A DNA stretch of 10,885 bases from Promethearchaeota archaeon (GTDB lineage: Archaea; Asgardarchaeota; Lokiarchaeia; Sigynarchaeales; SOKP01): the NCBI GenBank assembly GCA_014729315.1, contig WJKD01000964.1, forward strand, positions 1 through 10,885, given 5' to 3'. Shown piece after piece: positions 1 to 6,666 of the stretch. The stretch's first letter is position 1. Each line of letters opens with the position of its first letter. A program made the position numbers and the translations under genes. The notes under the pieces were generated by a model that worked only from the letters and a program-made list of their open reading frames with translations, did no database searches and had not been told where the DNA came from.

Positions 1-153
1 CCTCCGTACTGTCCGGTATTTTTTAAATTCCATTGCATGTCGAAATACTCATCATCGCTGGAAAAGCCACCGGGATATAAATAATCAGGCTCAGAAAGAA
101 TGACTTCCGACAATTTTACAAATTCCTGAATAGTATTGAAGGTAGTAGTTCCC
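1..153 (-). pseudogene. S8 (subtilisin-like) serine protease gene fragment, truncated by the IS and by the window edge
   Basis: Reading the minus strand from about 153 to 1 gives an open frame with EFVKLSEVILSEPDYLYPGG followed by DEYFDMQWNLKNTGQYGG. A propeptide end of the 'v..sEPDyl' type followed by 'D.yfd.QW.LkNTGQ.GG' is the characteristic entry into the catalytic domain of secreted subtilisin-family (S8) peptidases. The catalytic Asp, His and Ser lie further downstream, outside the window. The frame runs back into the left inverted repeat of the insertion sequence at 154, so the signal peptide and most of the propeptide are missing here. I could not find a convincing continuation on the far side of the IS (1477 onward). 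The assignment rests on one short but distinctive motif. The gene is probably dead in this copy, although its downstream part is unseen. Confidence 0.6.
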
Positions 154-177
154 AAAGTGTGTAAATTATTCAATGAA
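154..177 (+). repeat. Left terminal inverted repeat of the IS
   Basis: It starts AAAGTGTGTAAA and later contains AATGAA. It pairs with 1454-1476 on the opposite strand and overlaps the last codons and stop codon of the transposase gene. Confidence 0.7.
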
Positions 178-1377
178 ATCCTTAATGGGCTGATACTCCC
201 AGTTTTCGTTTAATAATTTTGCCAAAGCAAACATGATTCGGAGACAACTTTGCTCATTTGGGAATGTTTCCATAATTTTGATTCGTCGCCTGAATTCTTT
301 AAATGCTCGTTCGATCACATTTGTCGATCGGATCTTTGTCCAATGCTGATAAGGAAATTCATAAAAAGTTAATAGTTCATTCAAATTATTTTCAATGCAT
401 TCAACGATCTGGGGCAACGTCGTGTTATATTTTTCTTTAAATGCGAAAAATATATCCAGTGCTTCTTGTTCGCTTCTTGCGTAAAATATCTGTTTTGCCT
501 CAGCCGGGACAATGCTACGCAATTTCCGGGGACATTTGCCAACGATATTTCTAATTTTGTGGACAATGCATCGCTGAATAGGAACTTTTTCCAACAGTGA
601 ACTTAATGCACTTAAAAGTCCTGGATTTCCATCAACAATGACCAGCTTTAGATCGTTCGGGGAAAGTCCCCGTTGTAACAACATTAACAACAGTGATTCC
701 CAACTCTGGGTGGATTCTTTTCCGCCTAGCAGAAATCCTAAGAATTCTTTTTTGCCATCTTCTGAAATCCCGATGGCACATAATAACGATTCCGAGGAAA
801 TCCAATGACGTCTGAGTTTCAGATTAATCCCATCCAAAAACAAGTAACGAATCTTATTGGAAATAGGACGATTCATCCATTTGATATAATCCTCTTGAAG
901 GACTTTATTACATCGAGACGCCGTGGCAGCACTATATTCGTTACCCCAAATCGCTTTAGTGATCTTTTTCACCTTGCGAGTGCTGATGCCATGAATAAAC
1001 ATCTCGGCAATCGCCCGGGATATTCTATTTTCCCGGCGCAGCCATCTCTCAAAAATTTTGGGAAAGAAATTGGATCGCCGCGCTCTTGGAATTGGAATAT
1101 CTTTAATCATACCAAAACGAGTCTCAAAATCTCTATATCTGAATCCGTTGCGATAATCGTGACGGTCATCAGATCGTTGATAAGGATGAGTCCCGATAAA
1201 CTTTTCAAATTCATCCTGAATTGTACGAATGATTGTGATTCGAACAAATTCTCTCAACTGTTGATCGAGCATTTCAAAGAACTCTGTGCCAGAAGGAAGT
1301 TCTCCGTTAACATCATCGATATTAACAGGTGCACTTTCTTCTTGACTTTTAATAGATTTATTTGCTATATTTTGCAT
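166..1377 (-). CDS. IS256-family (Mutator-type) DDE transposase
   Basis: This is a 403-residue transposase that catalyses cut-and-paste or copy-out movement of the surrounding IS. The family's catalytic triad can be read. Asp182 lies in YLFLDGINLK. Asp249 lies in LVIVDGNPGLLSAL and is followed by the hallmark QRCIVHKIRNI around 268-278. Glu357 lies in RSTNVIERAFKEFRRR. An N-terminal segment with DRHDYRNGFRYRDFETRFG (71-89) matches the usual IS256-type 'RNG...R...T..G' DNA-binding region. Length is normal for the family and the frame is uninterrupted, so the protein could be active. The start is supported by a GGAGG ribosome site nine bases upstream of the ATG. It is oriented the same way as the dnd operon, but its own intergenic region and right inverted repeat separate it from that operon. 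Confidence 0.95.
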   Translation of the reverse strand: MQNIANKSIKSQEESAPVNIDDVNGELPSGTEFFEMLDQQLREFVRITIIRTIQDEFEKFIGTHPYQRSDDRHDYRNGFRYRDFETRFGMIKDIPIPRARRSNFFPKIFERWLRRENRISRAIAEMFIHGISTRKVKKITKAIWGNEYSAATASRCNKVLQEDYIKWMNRPISNKIRYLFLDGINLKLRRHWISSESLLCAIGISEDGKKEFLGFLLGGKESTQSWESLLLMLLQRGLSPNDLKLVIVDGNPGLLSALSSLLEKVPIQRCIVHKIRNIVGKCPRKLRSIVPAEAKQIFYARSEQEALDIFFAFKEKYNTTLPQIVECIENNLNELLTFYEFPYQHWTKIRSTNVIERAFKEFRRRIKIMETFPNEQSCLRIMFALAKLLNENWEYQPIKDFIE

Positions 1378-1386
1378 AGGCTTGTT

Positions 1387-1391
1387 CCTCC
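1387..1391 (-). promoter_or_regulatory. Ribosome binding site of the transposase
   Basis: GGAGG on the minus strand, nine bases before the ATG at 1377. It fixes the transposase start and shows that this gene uses classical Shine-Dalgarno initiation. Confidence 0.6.
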
Positions 1392-1453
1392 AGTTATTTA
1401 AATAATTGATTGTGATATCTTTTATACTGGAAGAATGAGCCTTTGTTTTTTAA

Positions 1454-1476
1454 TTCATTTGGATTTTACACACTTT
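1454..1476 (-). repeat. Right terminal inverted repeat of the IS
   Basis: Read on the minus strand it begins AAAGTGTGTAAA, the same twelve bases as the left end, and then continues with a short mismatch and AATGAA. It lies upstream of the transposase gene and its promoter region. Confidence 0.7.
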
Positions 1477-1754
1477 TTGTTATACTACCGGAAAAGGCAG
1501 TGGTGAACCGCAATTCGTTCGTGGATTCTGGATTGGATTTCGTCCTCCATTTTTTCAGGTGAATAATTTAGTAAACAGCTATGTGCGGGGTCGTGTGAAG
1601 GGTGGTTTGAGAGTGGTATAAAAAACAACTATGTCGTTTTAGATGTTTTACCATAGATATACATTGAGGTATGGAGGCGGTGTAGAAAATAAACCCCGTT
1701 TATCCGATTGGGCGATTATTCTAGCAAGAGTAAACTATTGACTTATTAGAATAA
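1477..1754. other. Intergenic region between the IS and the 3' end of the dnd operon
   Basis: There is no convincing gene. An unbroken plus-strand frame runs from the IS end to a stop at 1619-1621 and includes GSGEPQFVRGFWIGFRPP, but it has no start codon outside the IS and I do not recognise it; it may be a fragment of the sequence the IS landed in. Next to the operon end are a weak terminator-like hairpin (1689-1703) and a wider inverted repeat (1715-1755), listed separately. Confidence 0.5.
1689..1703 (-). terminator. Weak candidate rho-independent terminator of the dnd operon
   Basis: On the minus strand ATAAAC and GTTTAT form a perfect six-pair stem around a GGG loop, and TTTTCT follows directly. 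It lies about 50 bases after the stop codon of the last dnd gene. The stem is short and AT-rich, so termination would be weak, but the position and the T-run fit. Confidence 0.35.
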
Positions 1755-1755
1755 T
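1715..1755. repeat. Nine-base perfect inverted repeat at the end of the DndEi gene
   Basis: ATTATTCTA (1715-1723) and TAGAATAAT (1747-1755) are exact reverse complements separated by 23 bases. The right arm reaches the stop codon of the DndE-ATPase gene. It could fold in the mRNA 3' end or be a binding site. In such AT-rich DNA it could also be chance. Confidence 0.35.
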
Positions 1756-3323
1756 TATTTTGATTGAAGCGTGCGCCAAAACTGGCAAATCTTGATTGTT
1801 TCTATCCCATCTATATTTATTAATGCCATTCCATTTTCTAATTTATCAATTTCATTTTTTAATTTACCTTCACTCTTATTCCAACCAATAAATCGTTGTA
1901 TTATTTTTGGTGCTTTATTATTTACGTTTAAACAGATTGGAATTTTTACTTGTGAAGCGAAATCAAAATCAGATTGGCGGTAATCCTCAGGGCCTTGAGA
2001 GAGCATAACTACGACAACACCCTTTGATCTGATGACTCTCAATAATTGTTCTAATATTTTTCTAGCATTTTTATTTTTCAAATATATATGAGCTTCATCG
2101 ATTACAATAATATATCTTAATGGATTAATTCTATCGGAGTTTGGTGAGACATCGTTAAATTCTGTAAATACAGCAAGAATATAATTCAGGATTAAAAAAA
2201 CCGTTGTTTGCCTTATTGTGTCAGACAATGATTGGTGAAGACTAAGATAAATATTTTCATCATATAATGATTTCCCACTTTGTGATTCTGAGGTAAAAAT
2301 CCCATTTGCTAGATCTTCGATGGTAGCCAGCAAAGTATCTGGCGAAAGATCATTTTCATCATAATACTGTATTAACTCACAGTGAATATCCTTCATTGTA
2401 GGAATTATTCCCGCACTTGAATCAACACACTGCTTCAAAACAGACTTAAAATTATACTTTTGCTTTGGACCAATTTTAGGTTCAAAATATGAAATGGAGT
2501 CTACAAAATTGTTTATATTAAAATTTTTAGTTTTTTCATTTGAAAGGTTTATGTACTGAAGTGGATTAAAATCGAATTCATCCTCTAATGGATTTATATA
2601 ATTAGAATCTGTATATTCGAGAAAAGATCTCAGCTTATTTGAATTGCCTTCTCCTTTATAATCAAGGTAGATGAACTTAATTTCATTATTTGAATTTACA
2701 CTTATTTGGTATAAGATATCTTTAATAAGTTCTGTTTTTCCAGTTCCAGTCATACCGGCAATTGCAATATGATGACTGTCAAACTCATTAAGGTCATTTA
2801 ATCGTACTTTTATCTCACTTCCATCTGGGCGCTGACCAATTGAAAACTCTAATAAATCCTCAAATGCCGGTAAAATAGTTTTGGATGTAGAAGTAAATGG
2901 AGCTTGTCCTACACCTACAAAGTCAAGTCCATTTTGGATAATATTAATTAGATAGTCAATATGAATATTTTTTCCTTTATACTTATCTAATATCTCCTTA
3001 CCTAGTCGTTCCAATCCGTCGTCCAAATGCAACTTTACAAGTTTTCTAAATTCGTCATCAGTATGTATTTTTTCATAGTATTGATCAATCAACGATTTAT
3101 ATACTACCTGATTTGATTTACCATTAATACTTCCAAATAATGTTTCTTCTTGATATTCAAAGCCTTTGTTGTTATATTTGACATCATTGTCTAAAAATTT
3201 TTTATTGCATTGTAAACTATATGCGATAGCGATACGACCTGTTATATTATTATGAGGAAATCTAAATTTTTCAGTGAGACGTTTTAAAATCGGCGCATTA
3301 TTTTCGCTTGTTTTGATTGACAT
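1755..3323 (-). CDS. dndE: DndEi: DndE DNA-binding domain fused to a HerA/FtsK-type ATPase (helicase)
   Basis: This 522-residue protein belongs to the DNA phosphorothioation machinery. Residues 1 to about 112 resemble stand-alone DndE (usually about 110-130 residues): an N-terminal helical stretch with TGRIAIAYSL (28-37), then GFEYQEETLFGS, and a closing KLHLDDGLERLG (97-108) corresponding to the family's 'H...G...L' end. The rest is a HerA/FtsK-like P-loop ATPase. It shows a Walker A GMTGTGKT at 190-197, a Walker B YIIVIDEAH at 404-412 with Asp409 and Glu410, and a following LSQGPEDY (441-448). Fusions of this type are known as DndEi; the Riemerella protein has been reported as a helicase needed for phosphorothioation. 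The start overlaps the dndD stop (TAATG) and has AAAGGA eight bases upstream, so translation is coupled. It is the last gene of the operon. It could be mistaken for the restriction ATPase DptH/DndH, but the DndE-like N-terminus argues against that. Confidence 0.85.
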   Translation of the reverse strand: MSIKTSENNAPILKRLTEKFRFPHNNITGRIAIAYSLQCNKKFLDNDVKYNNKGFEYQEETLFGSINGKSNQVVYKSLIDQYYEKIHTDDEFRKLVKLHLDDGLERLGKEILDKYKGKNIHIDYLINIIQNGLDFVGVGQAPFTSTSKTILPAFEDLLEFSIGQRPDGSEIKVRLNDLNEFDSHHIAIAGMTGTGKTELIKDILYQISVNSNNEIKFIYLDYKGEGNSNKLRSFLEYTDSNYINPLEDEFDFNPLQYINLSNEKTKNFNINNFVDSISYFEPKIGPKQKYNFKSVLKQCVDSSAGIIPTMKDIHCELIQYYDENDLSPDTLLATIEDLANGIFTSESQSGKSLYDENIYLSLHQSLSDTIRQTTVFLILNYILAVFTEFNDVSPNSDRINPLRYIIVIDEAHIYLKNKNARKILEQLLRVIRSKGVVVVMLSQGPEDYRQSDFDFASQVKIPICLNVNNKAPKIIQRFIGWNKSEGKLKNEIDKLENGMALINIDGIETIKICQFWRTLQSK

Positions 3324-5383
3324 TAAAAATATCCTTTCCGAATTACAGATTTTCCATCTCTGTTTATTAGCGTATATTCATTAGCTATAAACGCACTTAA
3401 TTTTCCCCTTTTCGAACGACTTATTTCTGAATTTGTCGGAAAGATAATAACTTGAGAGCTAAGATTCGGATAATATTTGAACAAAATATTCTCCCTATGT
3501 TCTTCATCCATTCTTGCAAGTGGTGTGTCAATAATCATTGGGAATTCTTTTATCGAAAGGGAAACGATAGATTTGAAAATGGTTGAAATAAATAATTGCT
3601 TTTCTCCATTTGACAATAAATTTTGAGGAATTTCTGTATTCATGTTATCAAATATTTTTACGATTAATCCCTTGTTTTCCGGTAACAATCCTAGCTCTAT
3701 CTTATTAATTTTCTGAGTGTGCATTATTTTATTAATCTCTTCTGTCGCTCTTTTACTTAAATTCTGACACTTACTGCGTTTTTGTTTATCTATAAATTCT
3801 GTCAATGCATTTATATACTTATTGATCTTTTCGATTTTACTTTTATTTGCTTTAGAAACTTCTACCTTATCATAAATATTATCCAACTGTACATCTAAAC
3901 GTTCCAGTTCACTTTCATCAATCTTTATTCTATTTTCAATTTCACCTATTTTTCGGTGTAAACTATCTCGTTCCTTTTCTGCATATTTTAATTTTTCACG
4001 CCACTCGGCAATTATTTCATCTTCTAATTTTGTTTCTGCATCATGAATTACTTTTTTAATCTCATTTATTTCGTTATTTATTCTTATATCATCATTGTAT
4101 AGTTGCTCATATCGCTCTTTTGAAGTGTACTTTACTTGGTTAAAAATATCATGAATAAAATCCGTATCCGATTTGCTTAAATCATGATAGATTGATATTT
4201 CACCAATATCAGATTCTGATGATTTAAGAAAAAAATCACCAAGTAATTTCTCAACTTTTTCTGAATAAAACTTCTTCTGTGAATAAGAAATATCCTCTTT
4301 GGGAAATTCTGGTTCGTAAAAAACTTTACCTGCCAAATCAATGATTCTATCACTTAAGATATCCTCATCCTTTTTGGCAAATTTTCTTTCTTCTTCAAGC
4401 CCAATCTGTTCAACCAATTCCTGCAAGTTATTTGCTAATATTGTAAAAGGTATAAATTCTAATAACTCATTTAACTGATCCAGAATGCCTACTTTTTGTT
4501 CTTCTAATTCTTTTAATTTTTTAGAATATATTTCGACATTCAATCCTTCATGCGGAGCACCATGCTTTAATAAATTTTCTCGAAATTCAGTAATTTTTTT
4601 CTCAATTTCATTGAGTTTTTCTTCTAGTTCATCATGGTTATCTAAATCTTCTTTTAATTGTTCGTTTTTTATTTTTTTCTTGTTTTGTAAAGATTCAATC
4701 TGAACTAATAGAACATCACTGGCACTCATTCTTTTTAATTCGTTTTTTGTGAACTGAATATCCTTTAATAATTTTTCATAAACATCCAACCCAAGTATTT
4801 TGCCCAGAGCATCATTCAATATCCCGCCCTGCTCCTTAATTCCCATGTCAGCTAAATCAGATATTTGTTCTGCATCAAAGAATATGAATTTAGCGGCTTC
4901 CAAAGGGATCAAAAATTCATCTATGAATTGATTTTTGTGAGCTTCTTCTTTGATCAATTCATTTTTTACCCCACCAATTAAAATATTTAACTCTTCTTCG
5001 CCTGTATCAATATTATGGATTCTAATGATATTAACGTTTGTTGTTTGCTGCTCAACGCTTGTAAATAATTCAGTTAATTCTACATCCTGAAATTCTAATT
5101 CGACTTTTATTGCCCTTTGGCCTTCCTTGTGTGCTTGCCAGTTTAATGAATTAACTACAAAATGATTGTAATTTCTACCTATCTCTTTTCGATATTTGTA
5201 ATCAACCTCGTAAATTCGCTTGCCGTACAGACACCATAACATACTAAGTAACAATGAACTTTTTCCATGTCCATTGAGACCACCAATTAATATGATATTT
5301 TTATCCTGTGTGGTAGTTAAATCTATTCTGTTTTCACTGTAAAAAGGTCTAAAATTATTTATAACTGTGTGAGTTATTTTCAT
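3323..5383 (-). CDS. dndD: DndD: SMC/Rad50-like ATPase of DNA phosphorothioation
   Basis: This 686-residue ABC-class ATPase acts on DNA with the other Dnd proteins. The N-terminus MKITHTVINNFRPFYSENRI is typical of Rad50/SMC-like heads and is followed by Walker A GLNGHGKS (35-42). FIFFDAEQISDLAD (167-180) is a DndD-type motif. Two long charged coiled-coil arms lie at about 205-300 and 430-545, with a less charged middle at 305-425 holding FAKKDEDILSDRIIDLAGK. The ABC signature LLSNGEKQ (589-596) and Walker B MIIDTPLARMD (616-626) are intact, so the ATPase should be active. No CxxC zinc hook is present in the middle, unlike true Rad50. The start overlaps the dndC stop by four bases (ATGA), and its stop shares one base with the next start. 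Length is normal for DndD. Confidence 0.93.
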   Translation of the reverse strand: MKITHTVINNFRPFYSENRIDLTTTQDKNIILIGGLNGHGKSSLLLSMLWCLYGKRIYEVDYKYRKEIGRNYNHFVVNSLNWQAHKEGQRAIKVELEFQDVELTELFTSVEQQTTNVNIIRIHNIDTGEEELNILIGGVKNELIKEEAHKNQFIDEFLIPLEAAKFIFFDAEQISDLADMGIKEQGGILNDALGKILGLDVYEKLLKDIQFTKNELKRMSASDVLLVQIESLQNKKKIKNEQLKEDLDNHDELEEKLNEIEKKITEFRENLLKHGAPHEGLNVEIYSKKLKELEEQKVGILDQLNELLEFIPFTILANNLQELVEQIGLEEERKFAKKDEDILSDRIIDLAGKVFYEPEFPKEDISYSQKKFYSEKVEKLLGDFFLKSSESDIGEISIYHDLSKSDTDFIHDIFNQVKYTSKERYEQLYNDDIRINNEINEIKKVIHDAETKLEDEIIAEWREKLKYAEKERDSLHRKIGEIENRIKIDESELERLDVQLDNIYDKVEVSKANKSKIEKINKYINALTEFIDKQKRSKCQNLSKRATEEINKIMHTQKINKIELGLLPENKGLIVKIFDNMNTEIPQNLLSNGEKQLFISTIFKSIVSLSIKEFPMIIDTPLARMDEEHRENILFKYYPNLSSQVIIFPTNSEISRSKRGKLSAFIANEYTLINRDGKSVIRKGYF

Positions 5384-6666
5384 TTTTCCATCTCTTCCAA
5401 AATTGTTGTTTGAATACTTTTCTTTGTGACTGAAAGGGATTTATTTTTCTCTTCCAAGATCAATTTTTCAAGTGAGTTTATATCAACATCATGTTTCAAA
5501 CAAATATCTTTAAGATCGCTTCGATGTTGCTCTTTAACTTCATCATTTTTAGCCATTTCATTGCTTTCCTTAATTTCATTGATTTCTTTAATAATAAAAT
5601 AAACATTTTGGTGAAAACCATCTAATTGCCAAATAGTCTGAATTGCCTTCAATTCTTGATCTGTTATTAAATCGAATTTGATTTGTTTTTGAATTATTAA
5701 AAGTTTTCTTAGTAAGAGAACTCTTTTATCAATTGTATATGGACCTTTCCCAAGATTTCCGTTTCTTCTCCTGTTCATTCTATATTCATCTTTATTTCTA
5801 TTTTCTTTTATCCAATCTCTGAACTCCAAAAGCGGACGCATCCACTCATCTCCATCATCAACAAAGGCTTGCATTGATTTGTCTTTATCTACTAAAGTAC
5901 ATACCCAACAACCAAATCGACTATTTCCACTGGGTGGTATTTTTTTATCTAAAACTAATGTGATATCATCTTCATCAATATGTTTGTATAACGCAATCAG
6001 CTCTTCATTTTCTACTTCCCACTGACATTTATTCGTTTTTAAAAATTCCCAGATGTCTGAATTTTTTAAAGCTTGAATTGGAGAAAAAATAAGAGCAAGA
6101 TCAAGATATGGATGTCGTTTCAATCTGTTGTTGGAAATTTGATATTTCATAATGGTTTGCCTGCGAGTAGAACTCTCATCCAATCTTGTACCAAGTAAAA
6201 TGATAACTTCACCAATACTATCAATTTTATCTTTAATATATTTTGATGTCGGATTAATTTTTAGTCTTTCGGTGCACCATCTAAAGTTGCTTAATGGAGC
6301 AGGATAACCTCTGCCTATTAAATTTACCCAAAATGTATCATTTAAGTGCGGAGTCACTTTCACTGTTTTAATTGGGAAATTTTTATTTATTGCTGCTTTT
6401 TCGATGTACTCAAGGTTTTCATCAATCCACCGTAGAATCAATGGATTTTCAACTAATGTGTTATTTGATAAAACATGGAGTTCTTTTTTTCGTTTTTTTT
6501 CTGGAATTTCTTCCAAAGCCTTCCAGATTATTTGCATCATTGCCGTTGAATCTTTTCCTCCACTATATCCAATAATCCATGGACGGTTGTCTGCTAAGTA
6601 TTGGTCCTTAATGTTTTCTTTTACAAAGTTAATCCTGTTCTCTAAAGACATATGTAATTTTCTCAT
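5380..6666 (-). CDS. dndC: DndC: PP-loop ATPase (PAPS-reductase-like) Fe-S protein of DNA phosphorothioation
   Basis: This is a 428-residue enzyme that activates the DNA backbone for replacement of a non-bridging oxygen by sulfur. The PP-loop SGGKDS is at 35-40. NNTLVENP (68-75), the RWCTERLK motif (129-136, Cys131) and LGTRLDESSTR (158-168) follow the DndC/PAPS-reductase pattern. SRFGCWVCTLVDKDKSM (249-265) gives Cys253 and Cys256, which with Cys131 are candidate ligands of the Fe-S cluster known in DndC. It is somewhat shorter than the roughly 500 residues usual for DndC. The tail (365-428) is charged and probably variable. The start given overlaps the upstream gene by 38 bases. An ATG five codons later (6651, MSLENRINF) would overlap by 23 and is equally possible, because neither has a clear ribosome site. 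The stop overlaps the dndD start by four bases. Confidence 0.93.
   Translation of the reverse strand: MRKLHMSLENRINFVKENIKDQYLADNRPWIIGYSGGKDSTAMMQIIWKALEEIPEKKRKKELHVLSNNTLVENPLILRWIDENLEYIEKAAINKNFPIKTVKVTPHLNDTFWVNLIGRGYPAPLSNFRWCTERLKINPTSKYIKDKIDSIGEVIILLGTRLDESSTRRQTIMKYQISNNRLKRHPYLDLALIFSPIQALKNSDIWEFLKTNKCQWEVENEELIALYKHIDEDDITLVLDKKIPPSGNSRFGCWVCTLVDKDKSMQAFVDDGDEWMRPLLEFRDWIKENRNKDEYRMNRRRNGNLGKGPYTIDKRVLLLRKLLIIQKQIKFDLITDQELKAIQTIWQLDGFHQNVYFIIKEINEIKESNEMAKNDEVKEQHRSDLKDICLKHDVDINSLEKLILEEKNKSLSVTKKSIQTTILEEMEK

Larger units (their letters stand above)
154..1476 (-). mobile_element. IS256-family insertion sequence, about 1.32 kb, apparently complete
   Basis: One transposase gene is bracketed by imperfect terminal inverted repeats. 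The left end (154-177) begins AAAGTGTGTAAA, and the right end (1454-1476), read on the other strand, also begins AAAGTGTGTAAA; after a few mismatches both ends continue with AATGAA. The left repeat contains the transposase stop codon, as is usual for such compact elements. The length and single-gene design fit the IS256 family. The nine bases outside each end, gtagttccc on the left and ttgttatac on the right, do not match. The expected 8-9 bp target duplication is therefore absent, which suggests rearrangement after insertion or recombination between two IS copies. Confidence 0.85.

Noticed and set aside
805..1401. 198-residue plus-strand open frame antisense to the transposase
   Set aside because: It lies wholly over the well-supported transposase gene apart from a few bases and shows no recognisable domain; it is a by-product of the coding strand.
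1454..1621. Plus-strand open stretch containing GSGEPQFVRGFWIGFRPP, considered as the end of a gene broken by the IS
   Set aside because: It has no start, is under 50 codons outside the IS and matches no family I can name; it is noted only as intergenic content.
1755..3323. Possibility that the ATPase gene is the restriction ATPase DptH/DndH
   Set aside because: The protein is far shorter than DndH, its N-terminus resembles DndE, and it is coupled to dndC and dndD with no dndF or dndG nearby.
3323..5383. Possibility that DndD is a true Rad50 with a zinc hook
   Set aside because: No CxxC motif is present between the coiled-coil arms, and the DndD-type motif FIFFDAEQISDLAD plus the dndC neighbour settle the assignment.
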